Source: Utricularia gibba (lineage: Eukaryota > Streptophyta > Magnoliopsida > Lamiales > Lentibulariaceae). From it: a DNA stretch of 64,000 nt. Shown here piece after piece: positions 22,342-35,100 of the stretch. Within the stretch, counting starts at the first letter, position 1; each line of letters starts with the position of its first letter. Below the pieces are notes generated by a model that saw nothing but the letters and a program-made list of their open reading frames with translations, was not told the origin of the DNA and made no database searches. The position numbers and the translations under genes were made by a program. The DNA is taken from positions 1,116,001-1,180,000 of the forward strand of contig CM007989.1 of the NCBI GenBank assembly GCA_002189035.1. Reading direction: 5' to 3'.

Positions 22342-23072
22342 CATCACGTGGGTAACTGGTATCGATAGACACAAATGTCCATAGGAAACGATTTTATAGC
22401 ACAAGCACAAGTAATTTACCACTCTTTAATAATCAAAATAGTTATGAGCGCAAAAGTTATTACATTACCGTATTTACATTATTACAACAAACAATATTCC
22501 ATCATGATTTTAAAGTAAAATAATCAAATATATAAGAAATTATAAATAATGAATTAAGTATATTTTTTCTAATATAAGGAAATATATTGAATTTAGGTGA
22601 TAAAAATTAGATTGACTTATAACTTTAATATTATCCATAATCATGCATAAAAAAATAAATCTTAATTGGATTAAAAATCAATTTGACATGCATAACTACT
22701 CCTTTCTAATATTATAATTTATTGTTGAATGATAATTATTTATAATTTTTGATAACATAAAAAATGAAAAAAATAATATATTTTTTGATTGATGTGATAC
22801 TAAGATTTATGTTACAAATGGTTTATGTTGTTGTCAAAGTTTTGGGTATACTGTTGAAATTAATCATTCAATGAGTTAAACGAACACGTGTATAAAGCAT
22901 TTATACAAATATAAATCATAGTAAAAAATATTAAAACTGATCTATTATTAATAATTTATAATATCTTATATACTTAATCATGTTTTACTCTAATATATAG
23001 TATTTATCAAGACGTTGGTGGCTTTAAAAAAAAGGTGAATAAGTTACAGTTTAATGACTGGTTGTGGTACCG

Positions 23073-23114
23073 CATCGGACAGTCAACCCACACACTCGAG
23101 TGAGTTGTCCGATG
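23073..23114. other. Nested inverted repeat
   Basis: Outer arms CATCGGACA (23073-23081) and TGTCCGATG (23106-23114) are perfect complements. The 24-base loop contains the perfect 10-base palindrome CACTCGAGTG (23093-23102), which includes an XhoI site. It could form a hairpin in DNA or RNA. It lies about 270 bp upstream of the small ORF at 23382. Confidence 0.6.
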
Positions 23115-23381
23115 GGAGAAACCCTCAGTGATTTCTTTTTTGGGAGATTTAACTTGGTTTTGTCGTATAGGGATTTGTGGGTGGGACAAGTGTTGGTGAT
23201 CGGTCTCTTCGCTCCGCACATCGCAACAAAAGGAGGGCGCGAGAGCGAGAGGGCCACAAGATTAGGATAAAACCACCACCATTCATTCTTTTTTCCCCTT
23301 TACAAAAGACTGAGAGAGCCCTCCTCCCTTCACACAGACCGGACGAGACCAGTCCCATGATCCCGAAAATTACACAGGGGG

Positions 23382-23534
23382 ATGATGGGATGGAGTAAGT
23401 GTCTTGTACGGACATGTGAGTTGCTGGTAATTGCTGTCTTAATCCACTGGGTAGATGTGATTCAGGCAGCGGATAAGGAGAAGAAGACTGTCGTGTTGGG
23501 GCAGGTTATCTACAGGTCATCCATCTTGTGCTAG
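23382..23534 (+). CDS. Possible 50-residue secreted peptide or first exon
   Basis: Begins ATGATGGGATGG and runs 50 codons to TAG at 23532-23534. The product begins MMGWSKCLVRTCELLVIAVL and has a hydrophobic core typical of a signal peptide, followed by a charged AADKEKKT segment after a plausible cleavage point. There is no database-recognisable motif that I know. It may be a small secreted peptide, or the first exon of a gene whose remainder is lost. A GTTATC donor-like site lies before the stop. Confidence 0.3.
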   Translation: MMGWSKCLVRTCELLVIAVLIHWVDVIQAADKEKKTVVLGQVIYRSSILC

Positions 23535-23995
23535 TACTAGTGGCATAATATACAATATCCAAAACCTGTGTATTATTATTATATCTCCATCGTGCAAAAA
23601 TCTTGTACCACACTTCCCCATCACGTGAAAAATGACAAATAAACTATTTTTTTGTGTGAAGGAAATACGATTGTTACTAGTATTTTAGACTTTTTTTTTA
23701 TAATGAGTGTAATTATTAATATTTGTAAATTCCCAATTGTTGGCTGCTTTTTTTGTGTACTTTCTTCCCGTTGAAGCAGCAAAGGGTGAATAGAATAGAT
23801 TCCACTTCGTCATCTTGAGAGTAGCCTTTGGCCTCGCAGTTCGAGTGCCAAGAAAATCGGAGGCCTGTTTAAGGAGAAACTACTGAAGTGTGAGTGTGAG
23901 TGTTCGCGCAGAGCTGAGAGGGCTAAGTGATGAGTGGAACAATAAATACCAAGAAGGGTAATGGACACATCATGCTCACTCATGTTGTACAGATA

Positions 23996-24673
23996 CTAGA
24001 ACCAAGTGTTAGAAGTCAGAAACCCACCCTTAGGATCAACTAGAGAGAGAGATGAAGCTCGGAAACCACAAATGGATGATGCCTTGTGCAGGACTGGTGC
24101 ATAGGACTCCTCCCCGGTTAACAAAACCAGTCCAACACATCGCACCAGATGGCGAGTCACACTATCTCCATCTAATCTGACAATGCCTTCTAACAAAATC
24201 AAATTCTTACGTTCAGCTTGTTGCAGCATACTACTCAAGGGAGCATCGAACAGCCTCTCAACTTGCTCCTTTTGAGCATAAATCACCTCCCAATCACTTT
24301 AATTGTGATGTAGGCCACTCACCATTGCAATACAGTAACAAATTTCACTGTGTTGTCTGAGTAAACCCTTCGTCTACTTTTTTTTTTTTACGGCCAAAAC
24401 TTGATGATGTAAGCTACTGTCACATGTTACTGCAGCAGTGAAAACCTAGTGCGCCCATAGCATGCATGCCATCTGTCCATTAACGTTAAGGGTCACATCT
24501 CTGCTTTGTCCTGTGCGCGACTTCATTATCATATCTTTGACAAATGTGTTTTCGTTAATGTTCCCATGAAGACCCCATAAAAAGCAACAACTCCAATGCA
24601 TACCAGTGAAAGGCAACAGTCCCCAACTACGTGCAACTTGTCTAATCAATAACTTACTTTTTATCCCCATCAA
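23996..24673 (-). pseudogene. Two unexplained frames, possible gene or retroelement remnant
   Basis: Two minus-strand open frames, 24446-24673 (75 codons) and 23996-24286 (96 codons), have protein-like composition, for example RLFDAPLSSMLQQAERKNLI and LEGIVRLDGDSVTRHLVRC. I do not recognise the family. The stretch RDVTLNVNGQMAC faintly recalls the start of a plant LINE RNase H (VKLNTDG), but no catalytic residues can be followed. There is no intact gene structure, so a decayed remnant is the best guess. Confidence 0.25.
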
Positions 24674-24849
24674 AACATTATGTTATATTCCCTAACGGAT
24701 AATTTTACTGGCACCAAGTCGCATTTCAAGATTCCAAATTGATAGTACGATGTGGAGAATATGTTCATGTTCTTACCATATCTTATACTATTACTGATTT
24801 ATATATGGTTTTTTTTGTATGGATTATCACTTGGTGGTGAAATGGATGC

Positions 24850-24856
24850 TATAAAA
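24850..24856 (+). promoter_or_regulatory. TATA box of GA20ox
   Basis: TATAAAA lies 89 bases upstream of the proposed ATG at 24939, giving an expected transcription start near 24880-24885. It is the only good TATA match directly upstream of this gene. Confidence 0.5.
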
Positions 24857-24938
24857 CGGGGCTCTTACTTCACTGAGTCGCTCGACATCGCACACGCTTG
24901 TCTTGTCTTGTTTTTCTACTTTGAAAATCTCGGGCGCG

Positions 24939-26258
24939 ATGGTTATGCATTATATGATCGTCGACAGGCGAGGGCGGCTGGCGGCGGCGGAGGGGCGGCC
25001 GGGGGAGGATGTGGGGGAGGGGGATCAAGGGAAGCCTTGTCTTTTCGATGCCGCGATCTTAAGCCACCAACTCAGGATACCATCGCAATTCATATGGCCG
25101 GAGAACGAACGCCCGAGTGGGGGAATGGTGCCGGAGCTCCATGTTCCGGTCATCGATGTGGCTGCCTTCCTGTCCGGCGACTCTGCTGCGGCGGCGAGAG
25201 CTACCCGCCTCGTGGGTGAGGCGTGCCGGAACCACGGATTCTTCTCCGTGGTGAATCATGGGGTTGATCTTAACCTCGTACGACAAGCGCATCGTTGCAA
25301 TGAGTATTTCTTCAACCTACCGGTTGAACAGAAAGAGCAGGCGCGGAGGGAGCCCGGCGAGCTCTGCGGCTACGCTAGTAGCTTCACTGGGAGATTCTCT
25401 TCAAAGCTACCATGGAAGGAAACACTATCTTTCCAATGTTCGGCAGAGGAGTCATCCCACATTGTGGAAGAGTACTTTCGTCGAACACTTGGCGAGGAGT
25501 TCTCTATGATCGGGTATGAAGCCAGAACAAGCTGCAAAATAAGTAAAAATGGGAATTGGGAGTCGGAAAGCTCACATTTTGAAACATTTGCAGGAAAGTG
25601 TACCAAGAATACTGCAGAAAAATGAATCATCTGTCCCTTACAATCATGGAGATTTTGGCGAAGAGCCTGGGAGTGAAACAGGGCCGTTTCCATGAACTAT
25701 TCCAAGGAAATGAATCGATAATGAGACTTAATCACTATCCTCCTTGCCAGAGACCGGATCAAACATTAGGCACTGGACCACATTGTGATCCAACCTCACT
25801 CACAATTCTCCATCAGGAATCAATCAACGGTCTACAAGTATTCGTCGACGGAGAATGGCGATCGATTAGCCCTTCTTTCGACAAATTCATCGTCAACATA
25901 GGCGATACCTTCATGGTAAGAAGAACCGATTCATCATCAACTTCCGGAATTCGAAATCTCAATCACTAAATCAATCCGATTTCTTCAGGCTCTTTCCAAC
26001 GGGATTTACAGAAGCTGCCTGCACAGGGCGGTGGTGAACAAGGAGAGCTCCAGACACTCCCTGGCCTTCTTTCTGTGTCCGAACAAGGCCAAGGTGGTCG
26101 CGCCGCCGCCAGAGCTCGTATCCCCCGATCGACCGCGGAAGTACCCAGATTTCAAATGGCCGACGTTTCTTCAGTTCACGCAGAAGCATTACAGAGCAGA
26201 TACCAAAACCCTAGAAAACTTCTCCAATTGGCTTAGTGATGCAAATCGATCCATCTAA
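24939..26258 (+). CDS. GA20ox: Gibberellin 20-oxidase (2OG-Fe(II) dioxygenase)
   Basis: Cytosolic enzyme that oxidises GA12/GA53 at C-20 in steps to GA9/GA20, a rate-limiting step of gibberellin synthesis. Three exons: 24939-25513, 25594-25915, 25989-26258, total 389 codons with stop. It has the GA20ox signature LPWKETLSF, the substrate motif as NHYPPCQRP, the iron HxD in GPHCDPTSLT, the distal His in SCLHRAVVN and the 2OG-binding RxS in SSRHSLAFFLCP. The N-terminal FDAAILSHQLRIPSQFIWP block is also typical. The first 30 codons before it are extremely GC-rich (Gly/Arg-rich) and unlike the family, so the exact start or local base calls are uncertain there. The three-exon structure matches plant GA20ox genes. 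Confidence 0.93.
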
Positions 26259-27062
26259 TGGTGGATACTTGTCGGGGAACACTTTTTTTTTATTAATAAA
26301 ATAAAAAAATTATTACATACCTTTCTGGAGTTAGTTAATTTATTCTGCAAGTTGTACATCCCTTTTTATCCCCTTATAAAAAGAAGGTAATAAAGAAAGA
26401 TATTAAATAAAATAATATATTTGATATTTTTCAATTTTACAATATATGAATTCCATTTTTTCAATATTATTTATATATATCAGATTCATTTAATATTTTT
26501 TATTTTAAATTTTTTTTTTATTTACGTTACAAAATATTGAAGATAGGTTTATATTTTCATATAAAATATTAGAATATAATTATAAAAATATTATTTAATC
26601 CATCAAAATATTGAAAATTGATACAATTACATTAAAATGTTTTATTAAAATCATATTCATTGTCTCATATCTCATTCAAATAATACGTAATTCAAATACA
26701 AATGAATATTTTTTATTATCAATACAAATGCATGTATATAAATTATAATTATGAAGATTTATTTAAAATATATATTAAATATTCATAACATATTTTATAT
26801 TTATTCGTAACCATTTTTATAAGGTAAATATTAAAAAAATAAAAAAATTAGGAAAATAAAAGTAAAAAATAAAATTGAATCCAATCCACTAAAATATCAA
26901 TTCGAATCTAACCCGATCGAACCCATAGTTTTAAAATAGTGCTTGCCATTTTAACTATATTTCATCAATTAAATACATGTTTTATTCTATTTAAAATATT
27001 TCTCAATATTTCAACAACTTGCTGGAGTTTGAAGAGTTTACAGTATAAACAGACCAAGGTGA
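26259..27062. other. AT-rich convergent spacer, GA20ox/PPR
   Basis: Very AT-rich sequence with no protein-like frame; probable 3' UTRs at each edge. No repeat with clear ends. Confidence 0.6.
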
Positions 27063-28693
27063 TTAATCTGGTTTGACGTCCTCCATCTTCAACTCTTTAC
27101 CTAATGGAATCAACACACTGTGCAGAGTCTCCATTAGCTTTTCCGGTGATCCGTTCACTGAAAACTCATAAACAACACCATCAATTTCAATCAAGCTGGA
27201 ACCAGGAACCGTCTTCTTGATGTCTTGGCCTTTCATCAGTGACCTGATTCTCTTGTGGTCATCAAATCGTCCAGATTTCAAGTATAAATCACAGAGGTTG
27301 ATGTAGAAAGCATGGTTCTGAGGGTCCATTCGAATCAGATACTGCGAGACCTTTTCCCCCAGCTCAAAATTTCTGTGCTGTTGGCATGCTCCAAGAAGTG
27401 CCCCCAAAACGAAAGCGTCTGGTTTCATTGGCATGCTTCTGATTAGTTTTTCTGCCTCGGCAAAGAGCCCGGCTCGGCCAAGTATGTCGATCATGCAGGC
27501 GTAATGCTGGAGGATTGGCTGGATGTGATGAACACGGGTCATTGTGTTGAAGTACCAGCAACCTTTATCCACGAGGCCATTGTGAGCACAGGCGGAGAGC
27601 AAGTGTACGTAGGTCACTGCATTGGGCTTCACCTCTGATCTCTGCATGTCTTGGAAAAGCTCAAATGCTTTGTTTCCATAGCCATGGAGTGCAAAAGCTA
27701 AAATCATGGCTGTCCATGCGTGCACATCCTTGACCTGCATCGTATTGAAGATCTCAAATGCCCTTTCCACGCAGCCACATTTCGCATACATGTCGACCAA
27801 AGCTGTGGCTGTGACCAAGTCGCATGCAATTCCTTTGCGTTCTAAGTAGCTGTGCACCCACCGTCCTTGATCGATGGCCCCGAGAGAAGCACAAGCTGAA
27901 ATTGCACTTGCAACAGTTACTTTATCAGGGCTCACCCAATTTGGATCACCATCTTTCGCCATTTGCATTTCATGGAAGAACTCTAATGCTTCCTTTGCTC
28001 GACCACCTTGGACCAAACCGGTGATCAGAGAATTCCAGGTAACGATGTTTTTTCTTTCATCCATCTCCCTGAAAAGTCCCAAGGCTAAATCAAGCTCACC
28101 CCCTCGCAGGCACCCAATTATGAGGGAATTCCAGGAAACAACATCCCTCTTCGGCATTTCATCGAACACCCTCCTCGCATCCCCCAACACCCCACACATC
28201 GAGTACAAACTGATCAATCCATTACCCACGTAAACATCCCCTTCAAATCCAAACTTCACTAGATGATTGTGTATGCTCCGCCCCCGGGAAGATCCAATCT
28301 TCTCCAACATTCCTTCAGCACAAAAGGAATTGTTATACAATCAGGCGTAAAACCGCTCCCCAACATCTCTTTGTACAAAATCACACACTCACAGGAGATG
28401 GGGTCACTTGTTTTGGTCGCGTTCGCCCTTATCATGGCATTGAACATAGAGAAACTGGGGCTCGGAGTGCGACTGAAAATTCTGTTCGCGTAGCTGAGAG
28501 ACGAACGCGATTCGGAGACCGTGCAGAGGTAGAACAACATACGGAAAACAAGAAAAGATCGTTCCTTTCGCGATAAAAGTGGCGCCACTATGACCTGGGA
28601 ATAGACTTGATTCAGCTGCCGGATGCTCTTGCAGCCGTCTATCACATGAGCTAACACGCTCTTCAAACTCGCCTGGTCATCCCCAAGAACCAT
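27063..28693 (-). CDS. Pentatricopeptide repeat protein, PLS class with E-type tail (apparent frameshift)
   Basis: Organellar RNA-binding protein of the kind that directs C-to-U editing. Intronless. The first in-frame ATG is at 28693 (MVLGDDQASLKSVLAHVID). It contains a run of PPR motifs such as GNGLISLYSMCGVLGDARRV, FDEMPKRDVVSWNSLIIGCL and ALVDMYAKCGCVERAFEIF, then the E/E+ region (PGSSLIEIDGVVYEF) and a short tail. There is no DYW deaminase domain, so it would need a partner for editing. The frame breaks at 28281-28285, a run of five C on the plus strand (five G in the sense strand). One added base joins DLPGG to RSIHNHLVKFGFEG and makes 544 codons. Everything else is intact. The target RNA cannot be predicted by eye. 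Confidence 0.9.
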
Positions 28694-29180
28694 ATGGAGA
28701 AGAAACTCCAAACTCAGAAACCCCCAAGACTCGCATTTTATATCCAACCACGCCGACCGTTTTACGTTTAATTTTTAAAACTAAAATAGCGTATTAAAAT
28801 AATTATTAATAAGCTATCAAAATATAATAAAAATAAAATTTTAATTACCAAATATCTAAAAAAACTAAAAAAATATTAACACCATAGATTTATTAATAAT
28901 TTATATATATATATATTTAAAAACTATATTTATTTAATAAACGTGTATTTTACAAAACTCTTACTCACACTTACATAATCCATCATATTTTTCAAATTAT
29001 TATACAAAACCTTTACTCACACTTCCATCATATTTTTCAAATTATTTTTTCCCACATATATTTATATAATATATTTTTATAAATATATAATCCATATTTT
29101 ATCTAAATACAAATGATTCAAATACATTATGGATTAAACTATCTTAACTAAACTAAACTCAAAAGCTCACCTACCTTGTT
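28694..29180. other. AT-rich spacer between PPR and CPSF160
   Basis: The PPR promoter abuts the CPSF160 3' end. Very AT-rich from 28770 to 29150, with a TA run near 28904-28917. It contains two direct copies of CTTACTCACACTT with flanks (around 28961 and 29012). No gene seen. Confidence 0.55.
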
Positions 29181-32100
29181 TCACAAAAAGCAAGTAGCAA
29201 GATTGAGATCGTTCAAATTGGAGAGGATCTGGGTGCGTGTAGTCCCGATCTGGTGCGCCAGCTCCAGCTGCTGTTCCAGAGTCAGCATCTCGTAACTGCA
29301 AAACATCAGGCAGCAAGTGTTGTAGGAGCTGTACAATTTGATTTAGTAGGAGCGGAGCTGAAAAAATATGCAACATACTGGGAGATGAGCTCGTAGTCGA
29401 GGATGCCATCGGGGCCGGGGCGATGAGGCATCCCGTCGGAGTGGAACTGGCGAAAGGATCGTGGATTCAGGCCGGCGACATGGGGAACGGCATCCACGAG
29501 CTTTTTCTGCAGGGATTGGAGCCGCCGGAAGGTGAGTTCTTCAACAGGAGCAATGCAACCCACGGAGCCGTCAATGGTGCCGAAAAGCAAGCCGAATCGG
29601 CCGGACTTGTCGGACCCAGGAGCGTTTCTGTCACCGGAGGTGGGGAGAAGCTGCAGACGCAGGAATTTTGTGACTTGGGATCCGACATGAAACTCGGCTC
29701 TGGACAGGAGCTTCTGTCCCTTCCAGCTTTCTGACATCTTTGGTGCGTAGTAGAAAATCTACACAAAACGCGAGCACTATGTTACACTTCCTCACAGATG
29801 GTAAGCATCCATGCAGTCGTAGTTACACACACCTGGACATTCTTCTGATCATCAGAAACAACAAGACCAAGAGTGCTTCCATCAATCAGAAATTCAGTAG
29901 CTAAGCAGTTGAGAGAGCTGAAATCCTTGGCCATTAAATTAAGCTGAGAAGACTGTTCTTTCCAACTGAGAAAGTAGATGCTTCTGTGAATGTCACCGAG
30001 AAGAATGTACTGTCTAACCTGCAAATCGGAGTGTAAATGAGAATGATGGCAAAATTCTTGATTAACAATCCACTGGATGGACTCGACAAAAAAAAAAAAA
30101 GCATAATCATGATCAGTTATCATACTGTGTTTAAGCTAGCTGCATGGAGAGGTGGGGCATCTAGGAAGGCAATGGCATTCAACTCGGAACCTGTCCATTT
30201 GTGCAAAACAATCTTAGGACCAGAAGCGACTAACAGATGACCTTGAAGAGATGCAACAGCAGATATAGCGCCTTTCAGCTCCTTTGAGAAAACTTCAGAA
30301 ACCTAAATAAAGAAGGATCTGGTTGAATAATTATGTATTCACAAGTGCAATTCGGAAATGAAGCCAATGTGTTACAACAAGCTACCTTGGGTTGACTGTT
30401 GTCAGAATTTCTTTCAATAGAATACAGGAGCAGACGCCCTCTTGCTGCAACATCCTCCCCTTGCACATAAGCTGTTCCAATCGCTAAAAGTGTGTCATTC
30501 CCTTGTGTTGTTGCATTCTGCAAGATAAGAAAAGATTTGGCAGATATATTCAAGTTTCTCCTCATGCAAATTAGCTTTGATGGATTAATTTAAAACAGCG
30601 CACTTACAGACAACGTGACCACTCGAACAGTCAGAGCATTTTCAGAACTTTGCATGGGTATTGAAGCGATTGAATGCCATGCTCCACTAGCCCTTTCCTG
30701 TTCCATGATTCGGACTTCAAACTCTTCAATAGGATAGGTAGCCTCAGAAGGCATATTGTCATGATCAAATGGATGCGAAGCATCTTGGTCAACAAGAGAT
30801 GACAGAACTTGATTTGCAGGCCTCAAGACCTATGAGAAAAAAAAATTACAGATAGGCATCTGGCGGAGCTAAAAGTGCAACTCTATTAGTGAAGATATTC
30901 GGAAACACTCACTGAATTAGAAACTATGAGAGGATACAGGTTCTTCTCAGCAAAATAAGAAACCTGGTGTGGAGTGGCCTTGAGTGGTATCTGGCGGATC
31001 ACAGAGAGGGGTTGAGAGAGAAAGAGAGATGAAAAAGAGGACACTTTTAACATAATCAAAGTACAAAACCGCATAAACAAGTATAGTGACGTCTTACCTT
31101 CTGTACTGGCCAGTAATTGTCGTACACTAAGAAAGCTGGAAGTTGACAGATTTTCAGAGAACCCTAAACAAAAAAACAAAAAAACCTCTTTCAGCTCAAG
31201 AGAATAAGAGTTTTGCTAATTTTTTAGAATTGACTTACCTCCAAGGTAATATATATAAACCCATGACTGCAGTTAATATTGTGAAGAACAGTGAAAGCAA
31301 CAACAGGTCCATCACACACCTAAACACAAAGGGAAAGAATACATAAGGATTTTTGCACTGAAAAGACACCCCTGAAAGCTTGTGAGTGAGGAAAACTGAA
31401 AATCACCTGGTGATGTACCCTAAGGCGCTCCCTGAACATCATGACCCAAACTGGAACTGATCCGGAGATAAATAAGCCTTGCAAACCACCAACATTGTTG
31501 AAAGCAGTTATGCGTTGTGATGGCATCCCAGATGTACTTGCTTCCCTTCCATATACATCTAAACGGACTCGAATAAAACGTAGGTTCCTTAGCCTAGAAG
31601 AACTACCACTCTCAGGCTTCAGAGAATTTTCGGGGACCTCATAAATATAAGAGTGATAGCATAAAATGCTCCCATCAGACAACAACGCAAACAGAAAGGG
31701 GCGACTATACTTCTGTTTCCACCTTAGCATCAACAACTCAACAACTTTAATGTCTTGAGTGCTCTCCTTTTTACCATGTCCAGCATCATCAGAATGACTT
31801 TTAATGAGATTCACAGAACTATCTACTATATGGCTCCTACCAGAAATGAACTTCTCCATAGAGAATACGTTGTTAAAGTTAGGCACATCATATATCTCAA
31901 GGTTTCCATTTTCAAAGCATATTATACAGTAGACATCACCAACGTCATGGGCCATACCATCCGACCCATCGATACTCTCTCCAAGACCAGAAGAAAGCCA
32001 GGCATCACTTCTTGTCTTACGAAACCATGGTTCAGGTCCAATATCATGATAGAGCGTACATGCAGAAACAAGGATATCAGGCCCCCCAAGTACTGGTGAA

Positions 32101-35100
32101 TTGCTGATGGAAACTGAGCATGACAGTGGATCTACCAGAAAAATGTAAAACAAGAGATGGTAAACATAAAGAACTAGAATAGTTGAACAAACAATACGTA
32201 AAAAAATTATGTTCTTTAATATGCTGTATAGATTGAAGAATTGACACTATTTACTAAAATTATGGTAGATCAACAATCACAGCAGTACATTAAGCTCTCG
32301 AAATGTTTTTGGCGATTCAATAAAATAAAATTTTTTCATTACTAAAGCAGATTCATCATTTTCTTGGGACATACCTCCAACAAGAAGCCGAATGCTGCCA
32401 TCCGTCATTCTTACCAACACATAAGGGTCAGCAATAGAAACAGATGACACCAACGGGGCCTCAGACCCTGAAGACAACTCAGGGCTAAAGCTCAACTCTT
32501 GACACATAAAAGCACCATCAAGAATCCGAGCACCATGAGCAAACACTTGGATAACTCGACGTCTGCACACAGAGTTCAGGTTTTCAAAATTAACATGCTA
32601 CGACCTATGAAAACCTAAAATTTCTAAAATGACAGTGGATAACAGAAATAACAGAGACCTTCCGAAAAGGTTTCCAGCAGCAATTGTACTCCCTTGGACA
32701 TAGTAGTCAACAGTTTCAGTTACCTCCTCGAGATTATTAGCTGTTTGTAGAACCTGCAAGATGAAAAATACAAACAAATCAAAATTCACTTAAAAAAAGT
32801 ACAGATGCTATGTAAAACATTATGGCTAGTAAAAGAAAGCAGGTATCTGAAACCAAAGTAAGAAAATTCACACATCTAATTGAAAGAGTTGGGATACCAT
32901 TGTCCGATTTTGCAAACTAATAATCAGGTATGCATGATACTCATCTTCATCAGCTACAGATTTTGATAGTTCACTCCGTGAACTCTTGTGGAAGACTGTC
33001 CAGATCCCCTTGCATCCAGGCAATGATTCCTATGAAAGACAGAACATACAATGCAACTTCCGTAAACAAATGATCCCTTCCATGAACACATTGGAAGCAT
33101 CTGCAGAGATGACACTCAATTACTGGAACACACTTGGGTAATAGTTTCTGGGCGGATTGATCTTTGAAGGACCGCAAGGGCACCATTCTTTCCATGGCCT
33201 GAACAGCACACCTGAAGAGTATTCACCAGATATCTTAAGTGGGCCCTTTATGCCATGAAAACACGCCCCAATTCATGTGATAAACTTTTCCCATACTTCA
33301 CAATGATATAACACCTCACCAAATATCATTAATTCCTTGATTAAAATAAATGGCTTAGCCAACAAGAATTCCCCATATAGAAAATAAATAAGACTGCAAA
33401 AAGGAAAAATAAAAAAGAAAACAAAAACACAAGCCACTGACCAATTCATAATTGCTCTGCTTGGCAAGTCCAGTAGCAGTCGTATCAGCACTAGCTCTTA
33501 AACCATAAGCGAAATCTTTCATTGGTCCAATATTAAGCATGGAATCCCGCACTGCAAATTTGAATGTTTTCTGTATGATAATAGCACACGTCAGGGAAAA
33601 TGAAGATGGCTCACAGTTTGAATGGCAATATGTGAAAGGGAAAGCTAGATAAGAACAAAGGAGGACGAGAGAAGCTATCTCTACCTAGAAAATGGTTGCT
33701 GACTCAATAGAAATTCTGATCTTAAATAGTTTCATACAGTTTCGGATACATGAAATATGCTCTAACCTGAGGCGAATGAGCACTACTCACACCACCGCCA
33801 TAGAAAGAAAGCTCCTCGCCTGGAACTAAATCCTGTAATGTATCATAAGATGATGTCCGCATCCTCTTGGATAAAGGAGCATCACTTTCAATATCTCCAA
33901 CCTTTAGGATAGAAGAAAAGTTAGTTGTTATGTAAATTATTCACAGCTACAGTCACTGGCTTCTAAAAGTAGTGGGTTTTCAATGGTTCGAGAAAATACA
34001 CAGACACAAAGAGAAGCACTATAGATTCGGTATCAGTAACTACCTCTTCTTTGACACCGGGGAATACAGTTGAAGCTCCATAGCTATACTGCACAAGCAG
34101 GCTATCGCCTAGGCGGCTGCCTAAGAAAAATAGTGAATTCCCAATGGTTGTTATGTCCTATTCAGCAATGAAAGTTATCAGAATCAATAACAATAAAATC
34201 TTTCATTGCTAAAAATATCCAACAAAAAACTCATAATTTGACAAACCGAAGTCAGAACTGATGCCCTAGACTTGGAAAGCTCAAGTCTCTGCACAGTTCT
34301 GCAAAAAATGAAACTTGCATTTAGCATCATCAGCAAAGAGTAATAATATCATGAACAAAACTAAAGCTAATGCTCAGAACAAAGTTTGTAAGAAATGAAG
34401 ATAGGTTGATCGTTTGATTCATATCTAGGTCACAGAAACAAAACATTTAAGGCTTTCTTGCTGGTCTAAGATATCAATGTTGAATAGAATGCAGATATTA
34501 TTCAGAAATATGCATGCAATCATTCAGAAACAATTATGAACCTGATATTTTACAAGAATAGCATCAAACATAACCAACCAAATCATAAAGTAGACTGAAC
34601 CTAATTATATCTACCATCAGGATGAGAAAAAATGCCACACACCTTCCATCAAAAATAAGATTCAGCAGAAGCAACTCGCCGAGTTTTGTTGAAAATATGG
34701 CAACATCATTCGTAAGCCAAGTTGCATTGGCAACATCAAGCTCGGTCGTGAAGCCTGATCTAAGCATTTCTTGACTGAAAGATGTCAAGAATTGATTAGA
34801 TGCAAAACAACTACTAGCTAAAAGGCTGAACTCAAGTAGAAAACAATGTTACACTACACAGATCATTCAAGCATCACAAGTCGAAGGCTTGAATAGAAGA
34901 TGATGTAGTTATAAAAAGTAGCAGCAATCTTAGACCAGCTTATTGTCGTCAGAAAGCATTAGTGACCATAAGAGGGAAAAGATAACTATAAACCATACCT
35001 TCCATCAACAGGAACAGCAAAATTATTCAATGCCAAGATGCACGATCCTGACTGTTCATTGAAATAGAAAAAAATGTAGAACAAAGAAGGTAATAAATGA

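Larger units (their letters stand above)
20967..24938. other. Gene-poor stretch between SDH and GA20ox
   Basis: About 4 kb. 20967-21120 is probable SDH leader. 21120-22000 and 22380-23040 are AT-rich with no recognised gene. 22000-22345 is CT/GC-rich with a G4 motif and a GATCC repeat. 23040-23540 has a hairpin and a small signal-peptide-like ORF. 23990-24680 holds two unexplained minus-strand frames. Each is listed separately. No LTRs, terminal inverted repeats or target-site duplications were visible by eye. Confidence 0.5.

Noticed and set aside
24446-24520. LINE RNase H start (VTLNVNG)
   Set aside because: Only a few residues are similar and no catalytic residues follow; kept only as a weak possibility.
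28690-28750. Earlier PPR start at 28747
   Set aside because: That frame opens with TTG, not ATG; the first in-frame ATG is at 28693.
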